Source: Candidatus Gastranaerophilales bacterium
GTDB lineage: Bacteria > Cyanobacteriota > Vampirovibrionia > Gastranaerophilales > Gastranaerophilaceae
Direction of reading: 5' to 3'
Length of the DNA stretch: 64,000 nt
Assembly: GCA_910587175.1 (NCBI GenBank)
Contig: CAJULH010000002.1
Span: 45,653-109,652, forward strand
The notes under the pieces are model-generated. The model worked only from the letters and a program-made list of their open reading frames with translations. It was not told where the DNA came from and ran no database searches. Shown piece after piece: positions 51,463-58,619 of this stretch (within the stretch, counting starts at the first letter, position 1; the number at the start of each line of letters is the position of its first letter). The position numbers and the translations under genes were made by a program.

Positions 51463-52178
51463 ACAAGTATATTAAATTTATCGTTATAATTTTTTTTGTT
51501 TAAAGATATATTCAATTCCTTAATCAAAACGTCGATAATAAGTTTTTTTGTAGAAATTGCATTTTTGTTTTTATAAAGACCGCGATTAAAATATGCCACT
51601 GCTCCTTGCAAAAAATCATTAAGCTGCATAATTTCAGATTGGTGTGATGCAATATTATGAAATAAAAATGGCTTAGCAAAATGAGTTTGGAGACAATCTT
51701 TGGTTACAAGAAGTGCTCGCCTTGCTTGAGAACTATTTTCTTTTTTATCTGCAAATATATTATACTCATAATCATCGCGATTTTTTTTATGTTTATCAAT
51801 TTTTTGTGCTATCACATACTCAACTAACTGATAAATCATCTTATAATACCAGGTATTATGATTTTGACCAAAAATTTCATGATTTAGTTTTGTTTTATCT
51901 GCAATTATTATTGTTCGAAAATGTAAATTTGGTTCACTTAAAAAATAATTGAGAAGCTCCAAGTAAAAATCCTGTCTAGATTTTGATATTTTTGTCCATT
52001 TTATTTCTGCATATTTCCATATTTTGTGCTTTTGTTTGAGTTGTCTTATATCATTAGATATTTTGCTAACAAGATCTTTAGGACAATATATACAAGAAAC
52101 AAACATTCGCTTTTCTTGTTCGTTTTGAAGATGGCAACTTTCATCACAATATATATTAATAATCTCTCTTCTCTTCAT
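51444..52178 (-). CDS. DUF3800-family protein
   Basis: 244 aa. IINIYCDESCHL at the N-terminus matches the D-E-S/T motif that opens DUF3800 (a predicted RNase H-like fold; Asp12, Glu13), followed by KRMFVSCIYCPKDL, FRTIIIADKTKL and YEYNIFADKKENSSQARRALL, where Asp-Lys sites recur. A later LQTHFAKPFLFHNIASHQSEIMQLNDFLQGAVAYFNRG is typical (S-x-x-x-x-x-Q-x-x-D-x-x-x-G). DUF3800 proteins are common in defence islands and on mobile elements. Divergent from a membrane/PH gene. Function unproven. Confidence 0.65.
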   Translation of the reverse strand: MKRREIINIYCDESCHLQNEQEKRMFVSCIYCPKDLVSKISNDIRQLKQKHKIWKYAEIKWTKISKSRQDFYLELLNYFLSEPNLHFRTIIIADKTKLNHEIFGQNHNTWYYKMIYQLVEYVIAQKIDKHKKNRDDYEYNIFADKKENSSQARRALLVTKDCLQTHFAKPFLFHNIASHQSEIMQLNDFLQGAVAYFNRGLYKNKNAISTKKLIIDVLIKELNISLNKKNYNDKFNILVWEAKH

Positions 52179-52326
52179 GCTTCATGCCTGTCTTAATAAT
52201 ATGCTATCCTTATTATATATCATGCGTTTGCAACTTTAAAGAGGGTACGAAAAACAAAAATTTGGTTGATGAATAATAAATTTTATGGAATATTATTAAA
52301 TAAAGTTGGAATTTTAGGGAGGAAAT

Positions 52327-52758
52327 ATGAATTTATTAATCGGTATTTTAGGACAGATTGTCGGATTTTTAATTTTTGCAGGGCTTATATATGTAATATA
52401 CAAAAGTATAAAGCTAAACCCGAAACAATTTGAGCTTTCTGACGGCGAAGAAATTATAAAGAATGTAAAAGGAGATTATTGGCAAAAGCTTGTGGTGGGC
52501 GGAGAAGGACAAAATTCCGGAGAATTTGCTTTTACAAATAAAAGAATTGCCTTTAGAAGTATGTTTCAGATTTTTGGCGGTTTGAATTTAGATATACCTT
52601 ACAGCCAGATAGTTTCTGTTGAAAAATCAAACGTAAAAGGCTTTTTGCCCGTAGCTTTTACAGTAAAAACTGTGGATGGCGAATCATATAAATTTGCAAT
52701 TATGAAAAGAGATATTTATATTGATTTGATTAATTCTGCAGAAAAGAAAGACGCATAA
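52327..52758 (+). CDS. Membrane-anchored PH-like (GRAM-type) domain protein
   Basis: 143 aa. One N-terminal membrane span (LIGILGQIVGFLIFAGLIYVIY). The soluble part (35-140) reads as a GRAM/bPH domain: GEEIIKNVKGDYW, EFAFTNKRIAFRS, IPYSQIVSVEKSN, VAFTVKTVDGESYKFAIMKRD, IYIDLINSA. It would act at the cytoplasmic face. GGGAGGAAAT precedes the ATG. Function unknown. Confidence 0.65.
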   Translation: MNLLIGILGQIVGFLIFAGLIYVIYKSIKLNPKQFELSDGEEIIKNVKGDYWQKLVVGGEGQNSGEFAFTNKRIAFRSMFQIFGGLNLDIPYSQIVSVEKSNVKGFLPVAFTVKTVDGESYKFAIMKRDIYIDLINSAEKKDA

Positions 52759-52773
52759 AAAATTTAAATTTAG

Positions 52774-52807
52774 AGCCCTGCTTCCTTAAAAGCAGGGCTG
52801 ATTTTTT
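52774..52807 (+). terminator. Terminator of the PH-like gene
   Basis: AGCCCTGCTT/AAGCAGGGCT, 10 perfect pairs, loop of 6, then GATTTTTT. Confidence 0.85.
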
Positions 52808-52835
52808 GAAAAATTTTGATTTGTAAATTTATATA

Positions 52836-53491
52836 TTATTTTTCTTCTACTGTAAACCTGCTATCCATAGTATAGAGATAGATGATACCTGCAAGAGCAA
52901 CATAAAACAGAAGTTCAAATCCCTCTTCGAAAATAAAATTGTTGTTTGTGGCTTTTTCTGCTATGGCTCCGCAAAAGAAGATATTCCCATAAATATTAAA
53001 TTCCAAAATGGAAGTTTTGTATTTTTTATTAGCTCAAATCCTTCTTTAAAAATACCTTTTACTATAAATAAAATTGCCACAAAAGCAATATATGCTCCGT
53101 AAGTAAAGTGTACACATTTTCCTAATGGAAACCCAAGCTGCGCATTAATGGCTCTCCAGGAATAAAACTTGCCAATCTCGCCTTCAACAGGAAAGAATAA
53201 TGTTCTGCCAAGGTTTACTTCTCTGAATATTAAAATTAAAAGTGCAAGAGCCGCAAACTTAAATATCCTTTTATTATATTTTGCAAACAGGCACATATAG
53301 CCAATTCCAAAAAGAACTGCCATTTGCAGATTTTCAATAAGACCATTTTCATACCCGTATTTTTGAGGTAAAAAAGCAAGCGCAGGAAAAATTAATAAAA
53401 GCACAAGTAATGCTATCCAACTAACCAAATGAAACTTAAAATCTATGTGCTGTTTGATGAAATTCATTAAAGTCATATTATCATACCCCAT
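52836..53491 (-). pseudogene. Membrane protein, frameshifted at an A6 tract
   Basis: The first 166 or so codons (53491 down) read a multi-span membrane protein (HLVSWIALLVLLLIFPALAF; IFKFAALALLILIF; YGAYIAFVAILFIV) that ends abruptly at GISSFAEP. If one A is added in the coding-strand A6 run (plus-strand T6 at 53022-53027), translation continues as KKYKTSILEFNIYGNIFFCGAIAEK... to FELLFYVALAGIIYLYTMDSRF and a stop at 52836, giving 218 aa with a last membrane span. So the annotated-length product lacks its C-terminus. Real mutation, slippage site or sequencing error. Family not recognised; no signal for a substrate. Confidence 0.7.
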
Positions 53492-53540
53492 AATAATTAA
53501 ATATCTTAAATATTTTGATTATATAATAAATAAACTAAAA

Positions 53541-53855
53541 TTAATGTGCAAGTTTCAAACCAACAGTACCAAAAATAATTAACAAAATAGATATAATTTT
53601 TATAAAATTTATAGACTCATGAAAAAATATGATTCCTATTATGCTTATCAATAATATTCCAAAGGCACTCCAAATTGCGTAAGCTACGCTCACATCAATT
53701 GTTTTCAGGGCAAACGAGAGAAATAAGAAACACAAAATATATGTGATAATTGTTGCAACAGAAGGCAGCAGAACAGAAAACCCGTTTGACATTTTTAATG
53801 CCGTTGTTCCCAAAGTTTCAAAAATAATTGCAAGAACAAGATAAAGCCAGCTCAT
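53541..53855 (-). CDS. Small multidrug resistance (SMR) family transporter
   Basis: 104 aa with four membrane spans. SWLYLVLAIIFETLGTTALKMSNGF holds the essential Glu13 in TM1, and AYAIWSAFGILLISIIG is the typical TM3 signature (Y-A-x-W-x-G/A-x-G). Exports lipophilic cations or guanidinium by proton exchange as an antiparallel dimer; whether Qac-type or Gdx/SugE-type is uncertain. AAGGAG precedes the ATG. Confidence 0.9.
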   Translation of the reverse strand: MSWLYLVLAIIFETLGTTALKMSNGFSVLLPSVATIITYILCFLFLSFALKTIDVSVAYAIWSAFGILLISIIGIIFFHESINFIKIISILLIIFGTVGLKLAH

Positions 53856-53993
53856 AAAACTCCTTTTTTAAGGTTAATGTAAGTATTGTATCAGATAGAT
53901 TAAAGGCATAAAACCTTTTTGCAATAATTACAAAAACAAAAAATCTATGCGCAGAGAATTAAACTGAAAAAACTTCTTTTTGAAGAATATTTA

Positions 53994-54012
53994 AAATGGG
54001 GCGGGTGATGGG
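53994..54012 (+). repeat. Direct repeat of the tRNA-His 3' end (distal att-like copy)
   Basis: 19 nt identical to 55904-55922, the 3' end of tRNA-His plus flank, in the same orientation. Confidence 0.8.
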
Positions 54013-54165
54013 TTGCTGCACAAACTTTTTGATATTTTACTATGCGCTTTTTACAACAAAAGAAGCATTGTTGTTGGAAGGTGATAAGATTAAGAGCTAC
54101 AATGCATTTGTTTATAGTAGTGTGTAAATATGTGTAAATTTATTTTTATAAACATGTTGACAATA
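54013..54165. other. Non-coding start of the element
   Basis: AT-rich, no gene seen. Confidence 0.3.
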
Positions 54166-54194
54166 TTGAAATCAAGCATGAAGTAAATTATAAT
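54166..54194 (+). promoter_or_regulatory. Strong promoter of the element's RNA
   Basis: TTGAAA (54166-54171), 17-nt spacer, TATAAT (54189-54194). Start site expected near 54201. Confidence 0.65.
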
Positions 54195-54200
54195 AAGAAT

Positions 54201-54298
54201 GTACCCTTGCTCAAAATGAGAATGGGCATAAATCTGCTTTGACAGGTTCCCTTGGTACAAAAGCAAGTAAGTGTATGTCTTGTGCATACACTTTTTTG
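54201..54298 (+). ncRNA. Candidate structured RNA antitoxin upstream of a HEPN gene
   Basis: About 98 nt from promoter to terminator. GTACC (54201-54205) pairs with GGTAC (54254-54258), while the adjacent CTTGC (54206-54210) pairs with GCAAG (54263-54267); the two helices cross, as in an H-type pseudoknot. A TGCTC/GGGCA hairpin can form in the long loop. It ends with a terminator (AAGTGTATG/CATACACTT, then TTTTTT) 17 nt before the ATG of a HEPN protein. RNA-terminator-toxin order and pseudoknot are features of type III toxin-antitoxin RNAs. No sequence family recognised. Confidence 0.5.
54269..54298 (+). terminator. Terminator of the candidate RNA
   Basis: AAGTGTATG/CATACACTT, 9 perfect pairs, loop TCTTGTG, then TTTTTTG. 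Confidence 0.8.
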
Positions 54299-54314
54299 AT
54301 GCTAAACTGGCAAG

Positions 54315-55134
54315 ATGATTGATAAATACTACTTTGAATTTTCTAAAATATATGGCAGATTAATGCGCCTTGAAATGGCTTATGAAGCGCATGCTTATTT
54401 CATCGGTATTAGCCTATTATAAAGATGATGTAATAAATATATTTGAAAAGTTTTTCTATAATAAAGAGCGTCTTATTAAATATAATAATCCAACTGGAAA
54501 CTCTTTTTTAGCAATATTAAAAAATCCCCAAATATCAAAGAGTTCGCAAAAATTTATAAGATTAGTAAATATAATGTTTTTATCTGACGTTTTATTTATT
54601 GTTTTGTGCTGTGAACAATTTAGAAAAGCAGAAATTGTAAATAATTTTTATTTTAAGGTTCCTGATAAATTTGGAAAATTAATTTCATCCAGACAAAAGC
54701 TTTTAAATTTACGCAATGATATAGCACATTATAATTTTAAAGATTTTGAAAAATGCAGACAAGAATATTTAGATGTACTTTTGATGTTTGAAATTCATAT
54801 GGGTCATAATGTTAAAGGTATATTAGAATTTCCAAAGTTTAAAGATAAACCATCAATTAAGACAATCCTTTTGTTTATAAAATCATTGCGACCCGATTTA
54901 CTTGATATAGACCCAAACAAAGACGATGAAATGGAATATTTTTATAATAAACACAGAGTACTTATGGATTTGTGTGATGATATAGCGCTATATAATGGCT
55001 ATGAACCAAAAGAGCTTCCCTCGCCTTGGACAATTTTAAGACAAATGTATTCAATTAAGCATGATAGTAAGCCGATTAAAGAAATTGATATTTATTCTTT
55101 GCCGTTGTTTTGCAATTTAAAAAATACAGAATAA
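54315..55134 (+). pseudogene. HEPN-domain (Abi-like) protein, apparently frameshifted near its start
   Basis: The main frame (from TTG at 54370) has 254 aa, but the ATG at 54315 opens MIDKYYFEFSKIYGRLM and on for 35 aa in another frame, ending where the main frame reads AYYKDDVINIFEKFF. Removing one base near 54409-54413 joins them into about 272 aa. The core has LLNLRNDIAHYNF, an R-N-D-I-A-H (R-x4-H) HEPN nuclease motif, flanked by long helices. C-terminal 90 aa unknown. It follows the candidate RNA by 17 nt. Such HEPN proteins cut RNA in abortive infection; partner RNA control is an inference. The frameshift may be inactivation of a toxin or a recoding site. Confidence 0.55.
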
Positions 55135-55179
55135 TATTCTGTTCGAACCCTGGAAAGTATTGATATAACTGCAAAAAAG

Positions 55180-55196
55180 ACCTCTACAGAGGTTTT
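55180..55196. terminator. Terminator of the HEPN gene
   Basis: ACCTC/GAGGT with loop TACA (extended by T and A), AAAAAA before and TTTTAAAA after. Confidence 0.6.
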
Positions 55197-55330
55197 AAAA
55201 TAGTGGGGCAAGTAATGGTACAGAGTTAGAAAATAATTGTATAAGATTTGCTCAGCTGAGTTTACATGAAAATGAACTTATAACAAACATAAACATGATA
55301 TGTGTAAATATACTTAAAGAAAACTCTAAG

Positions 55331-55363
55331 TGAATTGGGTGCACAAAATGTGCACCCAATTCA
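55331..55363. terminator. Long perfect bidirectional hairpin
   Basis: TGAATTGGGTGCAC/GTGCACCCAATTCA, 14 perfect pairs, loop AAAAT; next to the HNH stop codon at 55369. Confidence 0.75.
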
Positions 55364-55368
55364 ATGTT

Positions 55369-55611
55369 TTAATAAGGATATCTGTCTCCCTTGCTTCGAT
55401 TGTTTTGCCATTGAAGAGGTTGAAGATTGCGAATGCTGTCAGTTCCTCCTTTTGAAACAGGGTGTTTATGGTCAATCTCCCAACCATAATTGCCAAGAGT
55501 TCCATAAGACCCATATTTTATGGTATCACCATAAACGTCTTTTCTCCAAACATCAGGATTTTTACCCCTAATTGGTTTTGCCTTGTTCCAAACGTCATCT
55601 TTTTGAGACAT
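55369..55611 (-). CDS. Small HNH endonuclease
   Basis: 80 aa starting MSQKDDVWNKAKPIRGKN. YGWEIDHKHPVSKGGTD, then RNLQPLQWQNNRSKGD, is an HNH motif (D-H-x-x-P-x-S-x-G-G ... N-L-Q-x-L-x-x-x-N-N-x-K-G-D). AAAGGGGACAAAT sets the start at 55611, Met 9 of the longer frame. No Cys-based zinc site. Phage- or element-borne small HNH proteins nick or cut DNA, sometimes in terminase or homing. Its promoter has a 16-bp palindrome at the transcription start, implying repression. Confidence 0.8.
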   Translation of the reverse strand: MSQKDDVWNKAKPIRGKNPDVWRKDVYGDTIKYGSYGTLGNYGWEIDHKHPVSKGGTDSIRNLQPLQWQNNRSKGDRYPY

Positions 55612-55627
55612 ATTTGTCCCCTTTCTA

Positions 55628-55670
55628 ATACTCATATGAGTATACTAAAATACGCTTGCCCAATTGACAA
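55628..55670 (-). promoter_or_regulatory. HNH promoter with palindromic operator
   Basis: Minus strand: TTGTCA (55665-55670), 17-nt spacer, TAGTAT (55642-55647). The perfect palindrome ATACTCATATGAGTAT (55628-55643) covers the start site. Confidence 0.6.
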
Positions 55671-55682
55671 AACTTAAGAATT

Positions 55683-55748
55683 TTGCAAATATAAATTTGG
55701 TATATTAATACTTGGCTGTCTTGAGCTTTGCTTGGGGCAGCTTTTCTA
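55683..55748 (+). ncRNA. Possible short RNA or terminator, divergent from HNH
   Basis: TTGCAA (55683-55688), 17 nt, TAATAC (55706-55711), then a hairpin 55715-55741 (GCTGTCTTGAG/CTTGGGGCAGC with G-U pairs) and TTTTC. No frame. Weak. Confidence 0.3.
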
Positions 55749-55874
55749 TTATATGAGTCATGGATTACATAAATCAATAATCTATATATAAATAATACTT
55801 AAAAGCACCAAAAGTGCTTACTAACAATATTTTTGATAGGTGCAAGTTTTGTTACAAACTTAACATTTACCTAA

Positions 55875-55895
55875 CAAAAAAGCACCCGAAGGTGC
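55875..55895 (-). terminator. Terminator of tRNA-His
   Basis: Minus strand GCACC-TTCG-GGTGC then TTTTTTG, 12 nt after the tRNA. UUCG tetraloop. Confidence 0.8.
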
Positions 55896-55903
55896 AATTT
55901 TAT

Positions 55904-55922
55904 AAATGGGGCGGGTGATGGG
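55904..55922 (+). repeat. Direct repeat at the tRNA-His 3' end (proximal att-like copy)
   Basis: Same 19 nt as 53994-54012; 16 nt of it are tRNA sequence. Confidence 0.8.
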
Positions 55923-55983
55923 GATCGAACCCACGAATATCGGAACCACAATCCGAGGCCTTAACCGCTTGGCGACACCCGCC
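55907..55983 (-). tRNA. tRNA-His (GTG)
   Basis: Anticodon loop TTGTGGT with anticodon GTG in stem TCGGA/TCCGA. Acceptor GCGGGTG/CACCCGC, encoded G at -1 opposite C73 (the tRNA-His hallmark), T loop GTTCGAT, and CCA encoded. Own UUCG terminator follows. Its 3' end is the insertion site of the element to the left. Confidence 0.96.
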
Positions 55984-56186
55984 ATCAAATTTTTATTCAA
56001 TTTTAAACTTTTTTGAGATAATAGTTATTAATACCGAAACACAAAATTTTTGTAGCAGAACGATTGTTTGGTAAAACCTGTCATATTTCTGCTTAACCCT
56101 GCCAAAACCAAAACGTTTAAGCATGAGACTAACCCCAATATATTCTAAAAACAAAATATTTTCAAGCCGGATTGGCAAATTTAAGC

Positions 56187-56192
56187 TATAAT
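56187..56192 (+). promoter_or_regulatory. -10 element of rnhC (leaderless)
   Basis: TATAAT, 6 nt before the ATG at 56199. Confidence 0.5.
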
Positions 56193-56198
56193 TTTTAA

Positions 56199-57137
56199 AT
56201 GAACAATCAACAGAATACATACACTTCAAAATTTTTACCTGCTGAAATTGAAAAATTCAAAAATATATTCAAAAATGAAAATGCGAGGTTTTCAACTCCG
56301 CAATATATGCATTTTCAGGCTAAAGGCGAGGGTTACACTGTTTCTTTTTATACCAGCGGAAAACTTGTCATACAGGGCAAAAGAACAGCCGAGATAGTTT
56401 CAAAATATTTTGAACCGGATATGCCGCATGCCGGGTTCGTTTTGACACAAAATCTAAATATACAAAACCCTGCTCAAGTCACTCAAAATGTATCTGCAGG
56501 CGATATTGCCCCATATCCGCATATAGGGATTGACGAATCAGGCAAGGGAGATTTCTTTGGTCCCCTTGTTATTGCCGGTGCTTTTCTTGATGAAAGTGCT
56601 GCACAAACCTTATCAAAAGCAGGAGTCTGCGATAGCAAAAAGCTTGATGATAAAAAAATTCTGGAACTTGAAAATTTGATAAAAGAGGTTTCAACCTTTG
56701 ATATCATTGCAATTTCACCATCAAAATACAATGAGCTCTATGCAAAATTCAAAAACCTAAACAAACTCCTTGCCTGGGGACATTCCACTGTTTTAGAAAA
56801 TCTTTTAGGAAAAAAACCTTGTAAAATTGCAATTTCCGATAAGTTTGCAGATGATGCAGTAATTCAATCTGCCTTAAAAGAACGTGGTAAAAGCATTAAA
56901 CTTATTCAACAAACCAAAGCCGAAGCAGACACAGCAGTCGCCGCAGCGTCTATTTTAGCAAGAGCGGAATTTGTAAAAAGGATTTCAAATTTATCGGCAC
57001 AATATGGCATAAACCTACCAAAAGGAGCGTCAAACCTTGTTTTAGAACAGGGACAAAAATTTGCTGAAAAATACGGCAGGGGCGAGCTAAAAAACGTTGC
57101 AAAACTACACTTTAAAACGTATTTAAGCATAGTCTAA
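56199..57137 (+). CDS. rnhC: Ribonuclease HIII
   Basis: Removes RNA from RNA:DNA hybrids. 312 aa, HIII-sized: an N-terminal substrate-binding domain (about 1-90, KFLPAEIEKFKNIFKNE onward, like a TBP fold) and the RNase H2-like core with DESGKGDFFGPLVIAG (Asp112, Glu113 at the start of the core), a D-S-K-K-L helix, AWGHSTVLENLL, AISDKF and TKAEADTAVAAASILARAEF. The D-E-D-D/E set is complete. Confidence 0.93.
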   Translation: MNNQQNTYTSKFLPAEIEKFKNIFKNENARFSTPQYMHFQAKGEGYTVSFYTSGKLVIQGKRTAEIVSKYFEPDMPHAGFVLTQNLNIQNPAQVTQNVSAGDIAPYPHIGIDESGKGDFFGPLVIAGAFLDESAAQTLSKAGVCDSKKLDDKKILELENLIKEVSTFDIIAISPSKYNELYAKFKNLNKLLAWGHSTVLENLLGKKPCKIAISDKFADDAVIQSALKERGKSIKLIQQTKAEADTAVAAASILARAEFVKRISNLSAQYGINLPKGASNLVLEQGQKFAEKYGRGELKNVAKLHFKTYLSIV

Positions 57138-57142
57138 ATATT

Positions 57143-57176
57143 AAAAATGCCCGAATCAAAGAAACGGGCATTTTTT
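57143..57176. terminator. Bidirectional terminator after rnhC
   Basis: AAAAATGCCCG/CGGGCATTTTT, 11 pairs, loop of 11; A- and T-tracts. Confidence 0.85.
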
Positions 57177-57192
57177 AATTCAAAAACCAAAA

Positions 57193-58422
57193 CTAAGCTT
57201 TGGCAGCTGCTTTTTCAGCCTTTTTTGCCATTTTGTGGTTATATTTTTCAAGCTTCGCCTGGTATTTTGCATCAACTTTCGCTTCATGCTTTGCCTGAAT
57301 ATTATCTTTAACCTTGATTGCAAGTTTTACGGTAGCCACAGCTCCAATCAAACTAAGAGCATATGTCGCAAAACCACCCAAATTTGTCAAGCGAACCTTG
57401 TTTAATATTTCTTTGGTCAGCTTGCCGTCTTTGAATAAACCCTTTGCAATCTTTCCGCCTCTAAGTGAAGCAATTCCTTCTTCCGCTACCACAGGGAGCA
57501 TAGCAAGGGCTGTTAATTTGCCTGCATTTCTCTTAATGCCGTCTTTTAGCCTTTGGAATTTGCTGTCTGTCGGAAGTTGTTCATCATTTACTTTTCTTTT
57601 ATTTAGAATAGAAGCAAGCAAAATAATGCCGGGAAGAGCCATTGCGACAGGTCTTGCCTTTTGCAAGGTCTTCATAATGATTCCACCATTATTATTTAAA
57701 GCATGACCCATTTCATGGAAAATACTTGTCTGCAAAGTCTTATCCGGGGTGATAATTTTATTTGCATTTGGCAAATAACAAGCATTTGAGCCGGTTTTAA
57801 ACATCATACCCTGCATTTTTGCCATCAATCCTGATAATGATTCCAAAGAACTTTTAATTGTTTGCTGTATTTCTTCGGGCATATGTTTCATCTTGCCCAT
57901 TCTCTTTGCTACATTAGCATTTACTTCAGTTTGAAGTGCATTTAACGCTTTTTTATCTTTTCTGCCATATTTTACAGGTGAAAATACCTTAAACATAGAA
58001 TCTATAAATTTTCCGGTATCAAATTCTCCGGATTCCAGATTTTTTTCAATCACACCATTAAACTTTGCAATGCGATTTATCAAAGCATCTTTATATTTAG
58101 GAAAATCTTTAATTGCGTCTTTAAGCTTTGGCAAAGACACTTCCTGCATTCTATATGCTCTTACACCCTTATCATAAAGACCGGATTGTTTTAAACCTTC
58201 TCTTGCTCCTCTTCTTAAAAGCGTAGTTTCTTCCGGGGAAAGCTTGGAAACCTGCTTCATAAACTTTAAAATGCCACCGGCTGCAATACCTGTGGGAACT
58301 GCTGCAAACGGTGCAGCATAATTTGCCGTTATAATTCCCTTGTTTCTAGTTTTTGGTTTTTTTACATTTGATGCGGCATCATATCGGGGGGGGGGGGTAA
58401 ATTTAGCGGAGTCTAGCTTCAT
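57193..58422 (-). CDS. HEMGH metalloprotease-like protein with in-frame C12 tract
   Basis: 409 aa. SIFHEMGHALNNNGG is an H-E-x-x-H zinc site; a later VVAEEGIASLRGGKI could give the third ligand. Hydrophobic segments flank it (TANYAAPFAAVPTGIAAGGI; PVAMALPGIILLASIL; TYALSLIGAVATVKLAI), so membrane-bound, site facing unknown. Codons 9-13 read T-P-P-P-R through 12 C; its paralogue at 58620 has FTGKKPP there. The tract makes the frame prone to slippage; it is open now. AAAGGAAAATTTTATT precedes the ATG at 58422. The last 25 aa is Lys/Ala rich. Peptidase activity is inferred. Confidence 0.6.
   Translation of the reverse strand: MKLDSAKFTPPPRYDAASNVKKPKTRNKGIITANYAAPFAAVPTGIAAGGILKFMKQVSKLSPEETTLLRRGAREGLKQSGLYDKGVRAYRMQEVSLPKLKDAIKDFPKYKDALINRIAKFNGVIEKNLESGEFDTGKFIDSMFKVFSPVKYGRKDKKALNALQTEVNANVAKRMGKMKHMPEEIQQTIKSSLESLSGLMAKMQGMMFKTGSNACYLPNANKIITPDKTLQTSIFHEMGHALNNNGGIIMKTLQKARPVAMALPGIILLASILNKRKVNDEQLPTDSKFQRLKDGIKRNAGKLTALAMLPVVAEEGIASLRGGKIAKGLFKDGKLTKEILNKVRLTNLGGFATYALSLIGAVATVKLAIKVKDNIQAKHEAKVDAKYQAKLEKYNHKMAKKAEKAAAKA
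57502..57603 (+). repeat. 102-bp near-identical repeat, copy 1
   Basis: Two mismatches against 58956-59057; encodes KRKVNDEQLPTDSKFQRLKD and the next segment. Gene conversion between HEMGH paralogues likely. Confidence 0.8.
58386..58397 (-). repeat. Homopolymer G12 (C12 on the coding strand)
   Basis: Twelve G on the plus strand preceded by ATATC, as at 47753-47763, although the gene is on the other strand. Confidence 0.95.
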
Positions 58423-58619
58423 AATAAAATTTTCCTTTACTTTTTCTGGTATTTTCTCTAAAACACCTGAACAAAATAAATTGCTTTAAATATTTAACTT
58501 ATCTTAATATTTCTATAAATATTTTCCAAGAAAATATAATTTAAATGCAAAAAATATCTGCAAAAATCATTCAAGATTTTTGAGATACTTCCTTTAAACA
58601 TTTTTAAACAAAATTTGTT

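Larger units (their letters stand above)
53994..55922. mobile_element. 1.9-kb element integrated at tRNA-His (no integrase left)
   Basis: Bounded by a 19-bp direct repeat, one copy of which is the tRNA-His 3' end. Contents: candidate ncRNA (54201-54298), HEPN gene (54315-55134), several hairpins, HNH gene (55369-55611). No recombinase, so a decayed or satellite-like integrated element. The repeat is as expected from site-specific integration at a tRNA 3' end. Confidence 0.65.

Noticed and set aside
53994-54012. Second tRNA-His gene
   Set aside because: Only the 3' end is present; the rest of the cloverleaf is missing, which fits an att copy.
55140-55165. tRNA remnant (GTTCGAACCC)
   Set aside because: Only the T-loop-like stretch is present; no acceptor or anticodon arm nearby.
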